Of a stretch of DNA of 64,000 nt, positions 1-8,926 are shown piece by piece (the first letter of the stretch is position 1; every line of letters begins with the position of its first letter). The position numbers and the translations under genes were made by a program. The DNA lies in the NCBI RefSeq assembly GCF_008274785.1, contig NZ_VTPU01000001.1:434001-498000 (forward strand), given 5' to 3'. The notes below the pieces were generated by a model that was not told the DNA's origin, did no database searches, and worked only from the letters and a program-made list of their open reading frames with translations. The DNA comes from Halomonas eurihalina. GTDB lineage: Bacteria; Pseudomonadota; Gammaproteobacteria; Pseudomonadales; Halomonadaceae.

Positions 1-1123
1 CGATCCATGAGGCCAGCGCCGCGATCAAGGCGACGCCAATCAATCCGTAGGCCACCCATATCTCGAGGAAGTAGTTGTGCAAGTGGCCAAACGACTGCTT
101 GACCGTCTCCGGCAACCAGGGGGTATGCTCGATGACCAGACTGCGTCCCGTGCCTCCCCAGCCGACGAGCGGGCGCTCCTGTATCCACTCGAGCGCGGCC
201 TGCCAGCTATGGATGCGAGTGCCGATGCTGGTATAGGGCATCTCCTCGACATCGCCTTCGAGCAGCATGCCGATGACCTGAGACTCCTTGCCCACTCGCT
301 CGACGAGCGGCCCCTTGAGCAAACTGCCGGCACCCAGCACGACGAGTAGCGCCATGCCGCCCCCCATCAGCAGGAGCCGGCGGTTGAGACGACGGCCACC
401 ACCCAGCAAACGCGTGGCCAGCCGCCAGACGACGAGTACACACGGCAAGCACAACGCCAGTGCCAACCACACGGCCCGCGTCTGGCCGATCATGACCGCG
501 ATGACCGTCACCAGAAATATCAGGCACCAGCCCATGATCCGCGCGGCGCGCCAACGGCCGGGCGCCATGATACGAGGCGCGAATACCGCCAGTCCCAGCA
601 GTGCCACCCCGAACAGCATGGCGCCGTGCTGGTAATTGCGGACGCCAAACCCGACACGATGGCCTTCTAAGCCACGGATCCACTCCTGGAGCCCATTCCC
701 CTGGACGACACTGGTCAGCAGCAAGGCGATGACCGCCAGCCCCCAGACCAGCAAGGTATTGCGGGTGCTCCCCCCCAGCCACCACGCCACAGCGATGAAG
801 ATGAACAACTTGGCGAGGCGATCGACCTGCGGATTGTCCGCCACCCACTGGGGATGATGGAAATAGCCCAGCGTCCAGGACAGCACCTGCACCACTACCG
901 CGGCGAGCAGCAGCCAGAGCGCCGCACTGCTGCGGATGCCCTTCCCCTGGACCAGCACCATCACCAGCCCGAGCAGCGCCATGGTCGTTTCCGCGGGCGA
1001 CCCCACATCCGGCCAGAGTATCCGCCCACCCGCATAAATCAGCAGAGCGATGACACCCAGCGCCCAGATACCCCGAGAGCATGACCACCCGACGGGAGAC
1101 TCCCAGATGTGTTGCGGTTTCAC
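1..1123 (-). CDS. O-antigen ligase / Wzy_C family polymerase-ligase, 3' end beyond window
   Basis: Multi-pass inner-membrane protein that in this family joins lipid-linked O-polysaccharide to lipid A-core (WaaL) or polymerises sugar repeats. Read from a GTG at 1121-1123 preceded by GAGGTG, the frame is open to the window edge and gives many hydrophobic helices. A large periplasmic-type loop follows, and near the edge the segment HLHNYFLEIWVAYGLIG fits the ligase signature H-[NSQ]-x9-G-x2-[GTY] exactly. The longest ATG-started frame over this stretch (from 1133) has no membrane character and is a shadow. The C-terminal helices are outside the window. It diverges from the glycosyltransferase and deacetylase genes, which supports a surface-glycan role. 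Ligase versus polymerase cannot be decided from sequence alone. Confidence 0.85.
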   Translation of the reverse strand, partial: MKPQHIWESPVGWSCSRGIWALGVIALLIYAGGRILWPDVGSPAETTMALLGLVMVLVQGKGIRSSAALWLLLAAVVVQVLSWTLGYFHHPQWVADNPQVDRLAKLFIFIAVAWWLGGSTRNTLLVWGLAVIALLLTSVVQGNGLQEWIRGLEGHRVGFGVRNYQHGAMLFGVALLGLAVFAPRIMAPGRWRAARIMGWCLIFLVTVIAVMIGQTRAVWLALALCLPCVLVVWRLATRLLGGGRRLNRRLLLMGGGMALLVVLGAGSLLKGPLVERVGKESQVIGMLLEGDVEEMPYTSIGTRIHSWQAALEWIQERPLVGWGGTGRSLVIEHTPWLPETVKQSFGHLHNYFLEIWVAYGLIGVALIAALASWI

Positions 1124-1513
1124 GATGCTTCACCTCACGTATTCGGAGGCGCGTACCTTACCGAAGCAGGTAAGGTGAGTACATAGTATCGACGGTCGTC
1201 CGAGGCAGCTTCAAAGGGGCTCATCATAAAACAGCATTTCCGCTGCTCGAAGAGCGAGTGACAGGGATGTCACGAGTCAGAACGCGGCGTTTACAAGGCA
1301 TAAATGGGCATTTTGAGAAGGTTTTCAACGTCGTATAATCGAGCGCAGGCAGTTTCCAGACAATGCCTAGAGGCCTCGTCGTTGAGTGAAATACCGACCG
1401 AGCCACAAAACGGGTAGTATATTGTCCCGGGTGCCTCCCGGCGTCGGCGACGACCGTTCGACGGCTCAATTCGCCAGGTGGTTGGTCCATTGCAATCCCG
1501 GTTTTCTCCCTCC
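1124..1513. other. Divergent intergenic region between ligase and glycosyltransferase
   Basis: No convincing gene. It is more AT-rich than its neighbours and should hold the promoters of both divergent transcripts. A hairpin ACCTTACC-gaagca-GGTAAGGT lies at 1155-1176, just upstream of the ligase; it could be an operator or a leader hairpin. A GTG at 1478 is in frame with the glycosyltransferase, but the N-terminal Rossmann strand begins at the ATG at 1514. Confidence 0.4.
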
Positions 1514-2692
1514 ATGCGAATCCTGATTACCCTGCGCCGTCTCGGTACCGGCGGTATCGAGCAAGCCACTCTGACATTGGCCAATGCCATGGCAGCGGCA
1601 GGGCATGAAGTCCACCTGCTGGTTCTGAAAGGACAACCGACCCACCACCCTCATCCCGACGTGATCGTCCACTGCCGTGACCTCGACAGGGAACAGCGCG
1701 GCAGCATCACGGGCATGGCCTGGCACCTGCTCAGCCGCCTGGTGCTCGCCCCGCTCCTGCCCCGCTCGGGGTTCGTCTGGCAAGGATGGCGCTGCAGTCG
1801 AGCCTTCGATGCCTTCGTCGCCGACACCGAGCACCAATATGGCGCCCTGGATCTCATCCTGATCCGCGGCCAGGGTGCCTTCGAGATGCTGTGGCGGGTG
1901 CGCGATCCTCGCGCCTGGCAAGTCGTGGAAGCGGTGACAGGACGTTTCTCCCGGAATGTCCTGGGTCGCTGGCTGACACGCCGGCTTTACCAGGACAAGC
2001 GCGTGGTCTGCGTGTCGGAAGGCGTACGGGAGAGCCTGCATGCCTATCTGGCTGAACAGCGGGTGACGCTCGACGCTACCCAGGTCATCTACAACGCCGT
2101 GCCCATCGCCGAATTGCGCCGCAAGGCGCAGGAAACACCATCTCCGGCCATCCCGGAGCCTTTTCTGGTGCATGTCGCCCGCCTGGTCCCCGTGAAGCAG
2201 CAGTCCCTCCTGCTCGAGGCCTTCGCCCTGGCACGTCGCCAGGGAATGAGGCATCGGCTAGTGATCATCGGCGATGGCTCGGAGCGCCCCAAGCTGGAAG
2301 CCCTGGCCCGGCAGTTGGGGCTCGAGGAAGTCGTCCACTTCCTCGGGCAACAGGCCAACCCCTACCCTTGGGTGGCGCGCGCTGACACCTTCGTGCTCAG
2401 TTCCCGCTTCGAAGGACTGGGCATCGTCCTGATCGAGGCCCTGGCACTCGGCACGCCCTGCGTCGCCACTCAGGCACCGGGAGGCGTCGCGGAAGTACTG
2501 ATCGACGAGCAACGGGAATTGATGACCGAACCCACTGCCGCCGCGTTGGCCGAGGGAATACTCAAGGCGGTAAGATCGCCCATCACGATTCGGCCCGCCT
2601 GGGTGGAACGCTTTGCCGAGCCCCGCATCGTGGACGAATTCCTCGACCTCATCGATAACAGCAGCGAGTCAGCCGATGCCCCGAGTTCATGA
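1514..2692 (+). CDS. Family 4 glycosyltransferase (GT-B fold)
   Basis: Transfers a sugar from a nucleotide-sugar donor onto a glycan acceptor on the cytoplasmic membrane face, probably during LPS core or O-antigen synthesis. The start at 1514 places the first beta strand (MRILITLRRLGTGGIEQ) at the N terminus, as in the family. A GTG 12 codons upstream (1478) is an alternative, and neither start has a strong ribosome site. The C-terminal Glyco_transf_1 domain is clear: HVARLVPVKQ, then a nucleotide-binding IIGDGSERPKLE stretch, then the E-x7-E element in RFEGLGIVLIEALALGTP. The length of about 392 residues is normal. It overlaps the next gene by 17 bp, so the two are probably co-translated. 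The sugar specificity cannot be read from the sequence. Confidence 0.9.
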   Translation: MRILITLRRLGTGGIEQATLTLANAMAAAGHEVHLLVLKGQPTHHPHPDVIVHCRDLDREQRGSITGMAWHLLSRLVLAPLLPRSGFVWQGWRCSRAFDAFVADTEHQYGALDLILIRGQGAFEMLWRVRDPRAWQVVEAVTGRFSRNVLGRWLTRRLYQDKRVVCVSEGVRESLHAYLAEQRVTLDATQVIYNAVPIAELRRKAQETPSPAIPEPFLVHVARLVPVKQQSLLLEAFALARRQGMRHRLVIIGDGSERPKLEALARQLGLEEVVHFLGQQANPYPWVARADTFVLSSRFEGLGIVLIEALALGTPCVATQAPGGVAEVLIDEQRELMTEPTAAALAEGILKAVRSPITIRPAWVERFAEPRIVDEFLDLIDNSSESADAPSS

Positions 2693-3971
2693 TCACTACC
2701 TGCCGCTGGCCCCTGAACGCGACATGGAAGCCAGCATCGATGACCAGGGGCGACTGCGAACAGATTCCACCGAGCTGACTGCGCAGGGCTGGACATGGAT
2801 GCTGGAGATCCATTACACGGCTCGAGGGCCCTGGCGGCTCCCCGGCATCACGGTGAAAGAAGACGGTCAGCCACGTTTCACCCAATACCTGGAAACGCGA
2901 CAATCCGGCAAGCGCCTGCTCAATCTCAACGGTATCGAGGATCTGGCGAGTGTCACGCTCACTCCCCAGGCCTGTCGCCTGTCTCCCCGGGCCCGCCTGC
3001 TCGGCTTTCCTCGTTCCCCGCTGGATGACGGCCCTCTGGTGATCATTGCGCCTCACCCGGACGACGCCGAGCTCGCGGCCTACGGCCTTTATCGCCAGCA
3101 TGCCGAACGCGCCTGGATCCTGACCCTGACGGCCGGCGAGCGGCACAAGCGTCTCGATCGGCAATACCTGCCCTTCCTCGACCCTGACCTGCAAAGCGCC
3201 AGCCGCCGCAAGGGCTGGATCCGCGCCTGGAACAGTGCCACCACGCCCATGCTGGCCGGCCTTGCGCAGCAACGGCTGTATATGCTCGGTTACTTCAACG
3301 ACACCCTCGGCGCCCTATTGAAGGCACCGACCGAGCATCAGCCATCGTTCGGCGACAAGACGCTCACTCCCGCTGATTTCCGGGAATGGAACCTGCACCC
3401 GCTGGCCTCCGATGAACAAACGAACGGCGCTGCCAATCGCGGGGTCGACCTGCTGGCCGATCTCGAGCGGTTGCTCGACGAGATCCGCCCCAGCACCGTG
3501 GTCACGCCACACCCCGAGATCGACTCCCACCCCGACCACCAAGCGGCCTCCCAGGCGCTGGCCATGGCCATGCAAAACACACGCCACCGCCCGCAACGCG
3601 TGCTGCTGTACGTCAACCACCTGAAGAGCCAACGGGGCTTCCCACGCGGCCCGGCCCATGCCGCCGCCGGCGTCTGGCCGGTGCAGTATGCCCAGTCTCG
3701 ATTGGGGCCCGCCTCTCTCTACAGCCAGCCACTCGACCTGGAAACCCAGCGCGAGAAAGCCGTGGCCATGGACAGCATGCATGACCTCCGGGACAAGCCG
3801 GGGTTGGAACGCCGCCTGAAACGCGCCGTGAAACGCCGACTGAGCGGGATTTCACCTCGCCAGTGGCCACACTACGGGCAACACGACTACTTCCAGACCC
3901 ACATCAAGGCACATGAAGTCTTTGTCCAGGTGGACGCCGAGGCGTTTCAGGCATCATTCGACAAGCCGTGA
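2676..3971 (+). CDS. PIG-L / LmbE family N-deacetylase
   Basis: Predicted zinc-dependent deacetylase acting on N-acetylated sugars. The metal-binding signature APHPDDAEL (HPDD) lies about 125 residues in, and a second conserved block (PHPEIDSHPDHQAAS) carries the later His ligand. An extra N-terminal region of about 115 residues has no motif I recognise. The ATG at 2676 is chosen because the domain architecture begins there and it lies inside the end of the glycosyltransferase gene, a typical coupled pair; an in-frame ATG at 2613 would lie wholly inside the upstream gene. Context suggests it trims an acetyl group from a sugar added by its partner, as PIG-L proteins in LPS clusters do, but the substrate is inferred. 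Confidence 0.85.
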   Translation: MPRVHDHYLPLAPERDMEASIDDQGRLRTDSTELTAQGWTWMLEIHYTARGPWRLPGITVKEDGQPRFTQYLETRQSGKRLLNLNGIEDLASVTLTPQACRLSPRARLLGFPRSPLDDGPLVIIAPHPDDAELAAYGLYRQHAERAWILTLTAGERHKRLDRQYLPFLDPDLQSASRRKGWIRAWNSATTPMLAGLAQQRLYMLGYFNDTLGALLKAPTEHQPSFGDKTLTPADFREWNLHPLASDEQTNGAANRGVDLLADLERLLDEIRPSTVVTPHPEIDSHPDHQAASQALAMAMQNTRHRPQRVLLYVNHLKSQRGFPRGPAHAAAGVWPVQYAQSRLGPASLYSQPLDLETQREKAVAMDSMHDLRDKPGLERRLKRAVKRRLSGISPRQWPHYGQHDYFQTHIKAHEVFVQVDAEAFQASFDKP

Positions 3972-4013
3972 GCCTGACGGCAAGACCTGGCCGCTGACGC
4001 CTCACCTCGAGGC

Positions 4014-4040
4014 CCCGACCCGGGGCCCCGGGTCGGGCTA
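4014..4040. terminator. Bidirectional terminator between convergent genes
   Basis: A perfect 24-nt GC-rich palindrome (CCCGACCCGGGG followed by its complement, 4014-4037) sits between the convergent deacetylase and GMC oxidoreductase genes. The T-tract is weak on both sides, so efficiency is uncertain. Confidence 0.55.
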
Positions 4041-4081
4041 GTCTTATCCCACGGCCTCGTGAAGGCTTCCTGGTCGCACGA

Positions 4082-5851
4082 TCAAGCGCGCGACATCAGC
4101 GGCCCCGGGTTTTTCAGGTAATCCTCCTTGATCTTCTTGGCCGACCAGTAGGTCAACGCAGCGATCAGATCGGTCGGATTGGCCTGGAAGTTCTGCGGGA
4201 AAGCATTGCCTCCGGGCACAAAAACGTTGTGCACGTCCCAGCTCTGCAGATAACGGTTGAGCGCGGAATTGCTCGGATCGGTTCCCATGACGGCGCCGCC
4301 GACATTGTGCGTCGAGACATAGCTGGTCACCTTGAAGTGATCGCCGTTCAACTGAAAGCTTTCTTCCATGTGGTCCGGCTTGAGCACATCGGCAATCTCG
4401 CGTAACCGATCGCGCATGAAGCGCGACAACTTCAGCTCGTTTTCCTTCCAGTCGAAGGTCATGCGCAGCAGCGGCATGCCATAAGGATCCTTCCAGGTCG
4501 GGTCGAGATCGAGCATGTTGGTGCGGTAGGACATCACGCTACCGGTCATCGACAGCTTCATGTGATGCCCATAATACTTCTGCAGCGCATCCTTGTAGCC
4601 TTGTCCCCAGCTCGGCGTATCCTTGGGCAGCGGCGTCTTGATCGGCGTGCCGCTGGCCTGCGAGGAATGCATCTTGGCACCGCCGATGAAACCGTGCGAC
4701 GCACTGTCGAAATTGCCCGGCGAGAAGTCGTTGAACATCCTGCCGGTGGCACCCGCAGTAGCGAAGGGGTTGAACTCGATATCATCGAAGTACATGTGGA
4801 TACCCCCGCCGATCTGGTAGGCGTAATTGCGCCCCACCGTGCCGGTGCGCGACACGGGATCATACATCTGGCCGATGCCGGAATTGAGCATCAAACGCAC
4901 GTTGTTCAGCGCGTAGGAGGCCAGAATAACCATATCCGCTGGCTGGAAAACTTCCTCGCCATTCTCGTCGATATAGGTCACCCCGGTCGCCGTCTTGCCA
5001 TCCGCAGCCAACTCGACACGCGTCACATTGGCATGGGTGCGATAGGCAAAGTTGCTGCGCTGCTTGAGCGCATTCAGGATGCATGTCTGTGGCGAGGCCT
5101 TGGAGTAGTTCACGCAGCCGTAGCGGGAACAGAAGCCGCAATAGTTGCATGGGCCCAGTTGCATACCATAGGGATTGGTCCAGGCACGCGAAACGTTGGC
5201 CGAGGGATTGGGGAATGGGTGATACCCCAACTGGCGCGCGGCCTTGTCGAACATCTCGGTATTCTGGGTATCCTGCAGCGCCGGTAGCGGATAGGGCTCG
5301 CTGCGCGGCCCTTCGAACGGGTCACCGCCCTCCTGGGTTTCACCGCGCAAATTGCCGGTGGTACCGGACTGGCCACAGACGTTCTCGAAGAACGTGAAAT
5401 GCGGCTCCAGTTCGTCCCAGGTTACACCGAAATCCTGAATCTGCATGTCATCCTGCAACACGCCGGGCTCGAAGGCCTGGTCAGCGAAGCTTTTCAGTTG
5501 CAAATCGGTCGGCGTCGGGCGAATCAGTACGCCGGTCCAGTGCGCGCCGGCACCGCCCACGCCGTCACCGGGCAGAAAAGCCCCCAGCTTGCGCTGCGGA
5601 AGCGCCCGCTCGTCGAGGTTGCGCCGAATGGTGACCGCCGATTGCTTCGGCTTCTGCATCATGGTGTGACGGATACCGTACTGCAGCTCGTCTGCCGCCT
5701 TGGGGTAGGCGAAATCGGCGTTGCTACGATCGGCACCGCGCTCCAGCGCCAGCACGTTGAGCCCCGCATCGGTCAGCTCCATGCCCATGATGGAACCGGT
5801 CCAGCCCAGGCCGACAATGACGGCATCGACACGTGGTTGTTGCTTAGCCAT
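4082..5851 (-). CDS. GMC-type flavoprotein subunit of gluconate 2-dehydrogenase-like complex
   Basis: Catalytic FAD subunit that oxidises a sugar, sugar acid or polyol and passes electrons to the neighbouring cytochrome. The N terminus has an FAD-binding Rossmann motif (VIVGLGWTGS, residues ~11-20) ending in the ribose-binding Glu of LALERG. The GMC C-terminal active site is present: His in STHNVGG (~residue 514) and Asn in FPQNFQANPTD (~552). A cysteine-rich stretch around residues 235-255 (CNYCGFCSRYGC) resembles the region that carries the [3Fe-4S] cluster in membrane FAD-glucose and fructose dehydrogenases. It has no signal peptide of its own, consistent with piggy-back Tat export on subunit 3. 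The length of 589 residues is normal. The substrate could be gluconate, 2-ketogluconate, glucose or another polyol. Confidence 0.9.
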   Translation of the reverse strand: MAKQQPRVDAVIVGLGWTGSIMGMELTDAGLNVLALERGADRSNADFAYPKAADELQYGIRHTMMQKPKQSAVTIRRNLDERALPQRKLGAFLPGDGVGGAGAHWTGVLIRPTPTDLQLKSFADQAFEPGVLQDDMQIQDFGVTWDELEPHFTFFENVCGQSGTTGNLRGETQEGGDPFEGPRSEPYPLPALQDTQNTEMFDKAARQLGYHPFPNPSANVSRAWTNPYGMQLGPCNYCGFCSRYGCVNYSKASPQTCILNALKQRSNFAYRTHANVTRVELAADGKTATGVTYIDENGEEVFQPADMVILASYALNNVRLMLNSGIGQMYDPVSRTGTVGRNYAYQIGGGIHMYFDDIEFNPFATAGATGRMFNDFSPGNFDSASHGFIGGAKMHSSQASGTPIKTPLPKDTPSWGQGYKDALQKYYGHHMKLSMTGSVMSYRTNMLDLDPTWKDPYGMPLLRMTFDWKENELKLSRFMRDRLREIADVLKPDHMEESFQLNGDHFKVTSYVSTHNVGGAVMGTDPSNSALNRYLQSWDVHNVFVPGGNAFPQNFQANPTDLIAALTYWSAKKIKEDYLKNPGPLMSRA

Positions 5852-5927
5852 GCGTTAACTCCTCGATTCATTCGGCGTGTACAGCGACACGCCAGCATGG
5901 CCGCCTCTCCGGGCGACCCGCCCTTCG

Positions 5928-7274
5928 TTACTGGCCGCCATCTTCGTGGTTGAGCGAGCCATTCGGATCCGGGGCTCGGCTCAGCGGAGTGTCCCCGAGT
6001 GAGTCACGCACCTCGGCAACCTGCTCGGCCGTCACCGGACCGGCGTCGTTACTCCAGGCGCCGCGCACGAAGGTCGCCAACGAGGCGATTTCCTCGTCCG
6101 ACAGGCGCCAACTGAAACCGGGCATCGGCAGTTGGGCAGGAATCTTCGACGTCGCCGGCGGCCGGGCGCCAGCCAACATGGTGTGAATCAAGCCAGCGGG
6201 ATTCTCGGCATTGGTCAGCGAGTTGCCATCGAGCTGCGGGAAGACGCGGTCGGCGCCTTCGCCGGCGTTGAAGTGGCATGCCGCACAATTGTCGATATAA
6301 AGACGCTCGCCCTTGCTCAGATTCTTGGCTGCGGTGAGGTGAGCGGCGGTCTCGTCGGTGGACTGTTCACGCGCTTCGGTCGAAGCGGCATCATCGCTGG
6401 TCGGGTTGGCCGGCAGTGACTTGAGATACTGGGCAATACCCATCAGGTCCCGTTCGCTCAGGTACGAGGTGCTGTGGGCGATGACAGAGGTCATCTCGCC
6501 ACCCACGGTGGCGTGAACGTTGCGACCGGTCTCGAGGTAATCGACGATCGCCTGGGTATCCCAGCTCTCGATGCCTTGACCGTCGCCGTCGCCAGCGCGC
6601 AGCGAGGGCGCCCACCAGCCGTTGAGATTGGCACCGGCAAGATACGCCTCGCTGTCGCCACCCAACGCCTTTTCCTGCTGAGCAATACCGCGCGGCGTAT
6701 GGCAACTGCCACAGTGGCCGAGCCCCTCGACCAGATAGCGGCCGCGCTCGGTCAACTCGTCATGACTGGCCTGCGGTGTGAAGGGCTCCGCATCGGCGAA
6801 CAGCCAGTTCCAGGCAGAGATTCCCCAACGCTGGTTGAATGGGAACCCGAGCGATGTCTTCGGCGGCTGGGAAGCCACGGGCTCTACACCCTGCATGAAG
6901 TAGGCGTAGAGCGCGTGGACATCCTCATCGGTCAGGTTCGCATAGGAGGGATACGGCATCGCCGGATACAGGTTGGCGCCATCGGCACGCTTGCCTTCGC
7001 GCAGGGCGGCGGCGAACTGTTCCTCGGTATAGCTACCGATGCCGTTTTCCTTGTCCGGGGTGATATTGGTCGAATAAATGGTACCGAAGGGGCTTTCGAT
7101 TCCCAGGCCACCAGCAAATGGCTTGCCCTGCGGCGAGGAGTGGCAAGCGACGCAGTCGCCGGCACGTGCCAGGTAAGCGCCCCGTTTGACGATGTCATCG
7201 GTGTCGGCGAATGCAGGCATGGAGGAAAGCAGAGTGCTCCCCGCCAACAGCGGAATCAGATATCTTGCAGTCAC
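5928..7274 (-). CDS. Triheme cytochrome c subunit of the dehydrogenase complex
   Basis: Periplasmic, membrane-associated electron acceptor that takes electrons from the flavoprotein to ubiquinone. A Sec signal peptide ends near MPAFADTDD. Three CxxCH heme sites are visible: DCVACHSS (~residue 42), HCGSCHTP (~187) and NCAACHFN (~328). Methionines suited as axial ligands follow each. The length of 448 residues matches the alcohol/gluconate dehydrogenase cytochrome family. It is the middle gene of the operon, 60 bp after subunit 3 and 76 bp before the flavoprotein. The family often ends in a membrane-anchoring helix; here the C terminus is hydrophilic, so anchoring may be peripheral. Confidence 0.9.
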   Translation of the reverse strand: MTARYLIPLLAGSTLLSSMPAFADTDDIVKRGAYLARAGDCVACHSSPQGKPFAGGLGIESPFGTIYSTNITPDKENGIGSYTEEQFAAALREGKRADGANLYPAMPYPSYANLTDEDVHALYAYFMQGVEPVASQPPKTSLGFPFNQRWGISAWNWLFADAEPFTPQASHDELTERGRYLVEGLGHCGSCHTPRGIAQQEKALGGDSEAYLAGANLNGWWAPSLRAGDGDGQGIESWDTQAIVDYLETGRNVHATVGGEMTSVIAHSTSYLSERDLMGIAQYLKSLPANPTSDDAASTEAREQSTDETAAHLTAAKNLSKGERLYIDNCAACHFNAGEGADRVFPQLDGNSLTNAENPAGLIHTMLAGARPPATSKIPAQLPMPGFSWRLSDEEIASLATFVRGAWSNDAGPVTAEQVAEVRDSLGDTPLSRAPDPNGSLNHEDGGQ

Positions 7275-7334
7275 GATGGAAGTCCTTTTTCTACCCGGGA
7301 GACGAGCGATGGCATGCTGTCGTGCATTGCACGT

Positions 7335-8066
7335 TCAGCCGCGCTCGCCGTTGAGGCTGACGGGGCCCAGCGGATACTCGACGTCGTGCTGGTCGACCCA
7401 GTCACGGTAGCTGGCACGAGCACCGGGGAAGCCGACCATCTTCCACGCCGCCATGTGCTTATTGCCGCCATGGATAGGATCGGAGAGGTAACCCTCCTTG
7501 GTGTTCTCCAGCAGGTGCGAGAAAAAGTCCGATGCCTGCATCTGACGTTCGCCCAAGCTCGCGAAATTGATGTCATTGGCTTCCAGCCCTTTCAGAACGG
7601 CGTCCTGCGTATCACCGTCGAGCTGCTCGAAACGCTTTCCATGCTCCTGCCGGCAGTACTGCTGCGTCATCGCGATGCCTTTCTGATAGACCTCTCGCGG
7701 CGAATAGGGATACTGAAAGCCCAGATCGGGCGAGCCATCGAGATCGAAGGGACCTTCCATGTACCAGCGCTCGGCATGGCCATAGGGAGAATCCATCTGC
7801 CGATCGAGAAAGATCGGCACATTGGTATCCAGAGCTCCGGGGCCCGAACCAGCGTGTTCGCCAGGGATCAGGCGGTCACAGGCGGCGAGCAGAAAGGACC
7901 ACTCGTCTTCGCCGAAGAATACAGGCTGATATTCGCTGAGATTGGGAGCGGGCTCGTCTGCCTGGGCGGTGAGACTGATGCCGCCGGCCAAGCCGACAGT
8001 CGGGATGAGAGTCGCGGAACCGCGCAGGAAAGCGCGTCGCGACATGTTATCGGGCTGAGACGCCAT
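7335..8066 (-). CDS. Gluconate 2-dehydrogenase subunit 3 family protein, Tat-exported
   Basis: Small subunit that chaperones the flavoprotein through the Tat pathway and stabilises the complex in the periplasm. A twin-arginine signal is plain (MSRRAFLRGSATLIP, just after the start), followed by a hydrophobic core and an Ala-rich cleavage region (LTAQADEP). The start at 8066 is chosen because AAGGAT lies about 10 nt upstream; an in-frame ATG 23 codons earlier has no ribosome site. The mature body carries the family pattern FFGEDEWSFLLAACDRLIPG. First gene of the dehydrogenase operon. At 243 residues it is slightly larger than some homologues. Confidence 0.88.
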   Translation of the reverse strand: MASQPDNMSRRAFLRGSATLIPTVGLAGGISLTAQADEPAPNLSEYQPVFFGEDEWSFLLAACDRLIPGEHAGSGPGALDTNVPIFLDRQMDSPYGHAERWYMEGPFDLDGSPDLGFQYPYSPREVYQKGIAMTQQYCRQEHGKRFEQLDGDTQDAVLKGLEANDINFASLGERQMQASDFFSHLLENTKEGYLSDPIHGGNKHMAAWKMVGFPGARASYRDWVDQHDVEYPLGPVSLNGERG

Positions 8067-8237
8067 AGGCACTGTATCCTTTTCGTCGACGGTCTTTATG
8101 TGGTGATAGCTCAGCAACGGGTCCAGCCGGAGCATCGTCAGCGACCCCGAAAACCACCCAGACAGACGGTTTTCGACAGCGAGATGGCATCACATACAAA
8201 AGCGTGCAAATTAATAGCAAGCTACTATATATTAATC

Positions 8238-8440
8238 GAATTCTTGCCAGGTGTGGAACCCTGGAACGGGCATTGCCGATAGCGACAACAGGCAGGACCG
8301 CATGGCCTTCGGCCACGAGGCGGTAGTCCGGGGCGCCGGAGTAAGGCAGGAGGAATCGCGTGCTTGTCCCACAGGGACTGACAACGCAGCCGGGCAATCA
8401 GACCAAGAGGGCCGCCCATAGAGGCGGCCCCCTTCGTTTT
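8238..8440 (+). ncRNA. Candidate GGA-rich small RNA (CsrB/RsmZ-like CsrA sponge)
   Basis: No protein fits this stretch, but it has RNA-gene layout: a -10-like TACTATATATT at 8223-8233, about 200 nt of structured sequence, then a strong intrinsic terminator at 8409-8440. Seven GGA triplets occur. One is in the loop of a perfect hairpin (CCAGG-tgtggaac-CCTGG, 8247-8264). Another, in CCACAGGGACT, lies in the loop of a TTGTC/GACAA stem and resembles the CsrA consensus RUACARGGAUGU. Others are in GGCAGGACC and GGCAGGAGGAAT. A TTCG-capped GC hairpin sits centrally. The CsrB-type role is an inference; another sRNA class is possible. Confidence 0.5.
8409..8440 (+). terminator. Intrinsic terminator of the candidate sRNA
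   Basis: Perfect 8-bp stem GGGCCGCC / GGCGGCCC with a 6-nt loop (cataga), followed by CCTTCGTTTT on the plus strand. Confidence 0.75.
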
Positions 8441-8482
8441 CCATGACAGTCGGAGATGCGGGAAACCGTGGCCGCCCCGAGC

Positions 8483-8656
8483 TCAGGAGATTTTCTCTTC
8501 GCCCCCCTCTTCCTTCCCTTCACGCTGGGCGACGTGCGTCACGGAAGAGGCTTGTCGAACATCCCGGGATGCTGAATTCAGTCGGTTATCGATTTGACCC
8601 AGCACCAGAAGCTGTATCACCAGAAACGCAAAGCAGATAACGATACCTTTTATCAT
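8483..8656 (-). CDS. Small single-pass membrane protein, unknown
   Basis: Predicted 57-residue protein. It starts MIKGIVICFAFLVIQLLVLG, a single N-terminal transmembrane helix, followed by a charged tail rich in Glu, Lys and Arg. The ATG at 8656 is preferred over one 13 codons upstream because the hydrophobic helix then begins directly. The ribosome site is weak (CAGG). No family recognised. Its stop is about 40 bp from the sRNA terminator, which could serve both strands. Confidence 0.4.
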   Translation of the reverse strand: MIKGIVICFAFLVIQLLVLGQIDNRLNSASRDVRQASSVTHVAQREGKEEGGEEKIS

Positions 8657-8880
8657 TTGAGTGCCTGAAAAATGAGCCATGAGAGGGAGCAGCAAAAAAG
8701 TAGCACAACCTATAATACCGCCTGGTAGTGCCGAAAGTTCAGGAAATTATCAAAGCAAAGCGTCCCCGGCTCGGAGCCAGCCCGAACGGAACGCGAGAAG
8801 CTAGAAATGGGGCATATGAAGCTACGGAGGATCACGTGAACCGGCCCATCACATCAGGCGATGAGCGCCCACTGACTTGA

Positions 8881-8926
8881 TGGTGGGCCCAGGCGGACTC
8901 GAACCGCCGACCAAGGGATTATGAGT
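8881..8926 (-). repeat. 46-bp tRNA 3'-end fragment (CAU anticodon), integration scar, left copy
   Basis: Read on the minus strand this is the 3' part of a tRNA: anticodon loop CTCATAA, T-arm GGCGG-TTCGAGT-CCGCC, acceptor strand and CCA. The D-arm and 5' acceptor strand are absent, so it is not a functional gene. An identical copy lies at 16723-16768. Such repeats are what tyrosine integrases leave when elements insert into a tRNA gene; the gene would be tRNA-Ile2 or elongator tRNA-Met. Confidence 0.8.

Noticed and set aside
207..1133. 308-residue ATG-started minus-strand frame over the ligase gene
   Set aside because: Gly/Ala/Arg-rich shadow. The overlapping GTG-started frame has membrane helices and the exact ligase motif.
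6474..8282. 602-residue plus-strand frame opposite the dehydrogenase operon
   Set aside because: Antisense to two well-supported genes (cytochrome c and subunit 3).
8881..8926. Complete tRNA gene
   Set aside because: The 5' acceptor strand and D-arm are absent next to both copies.
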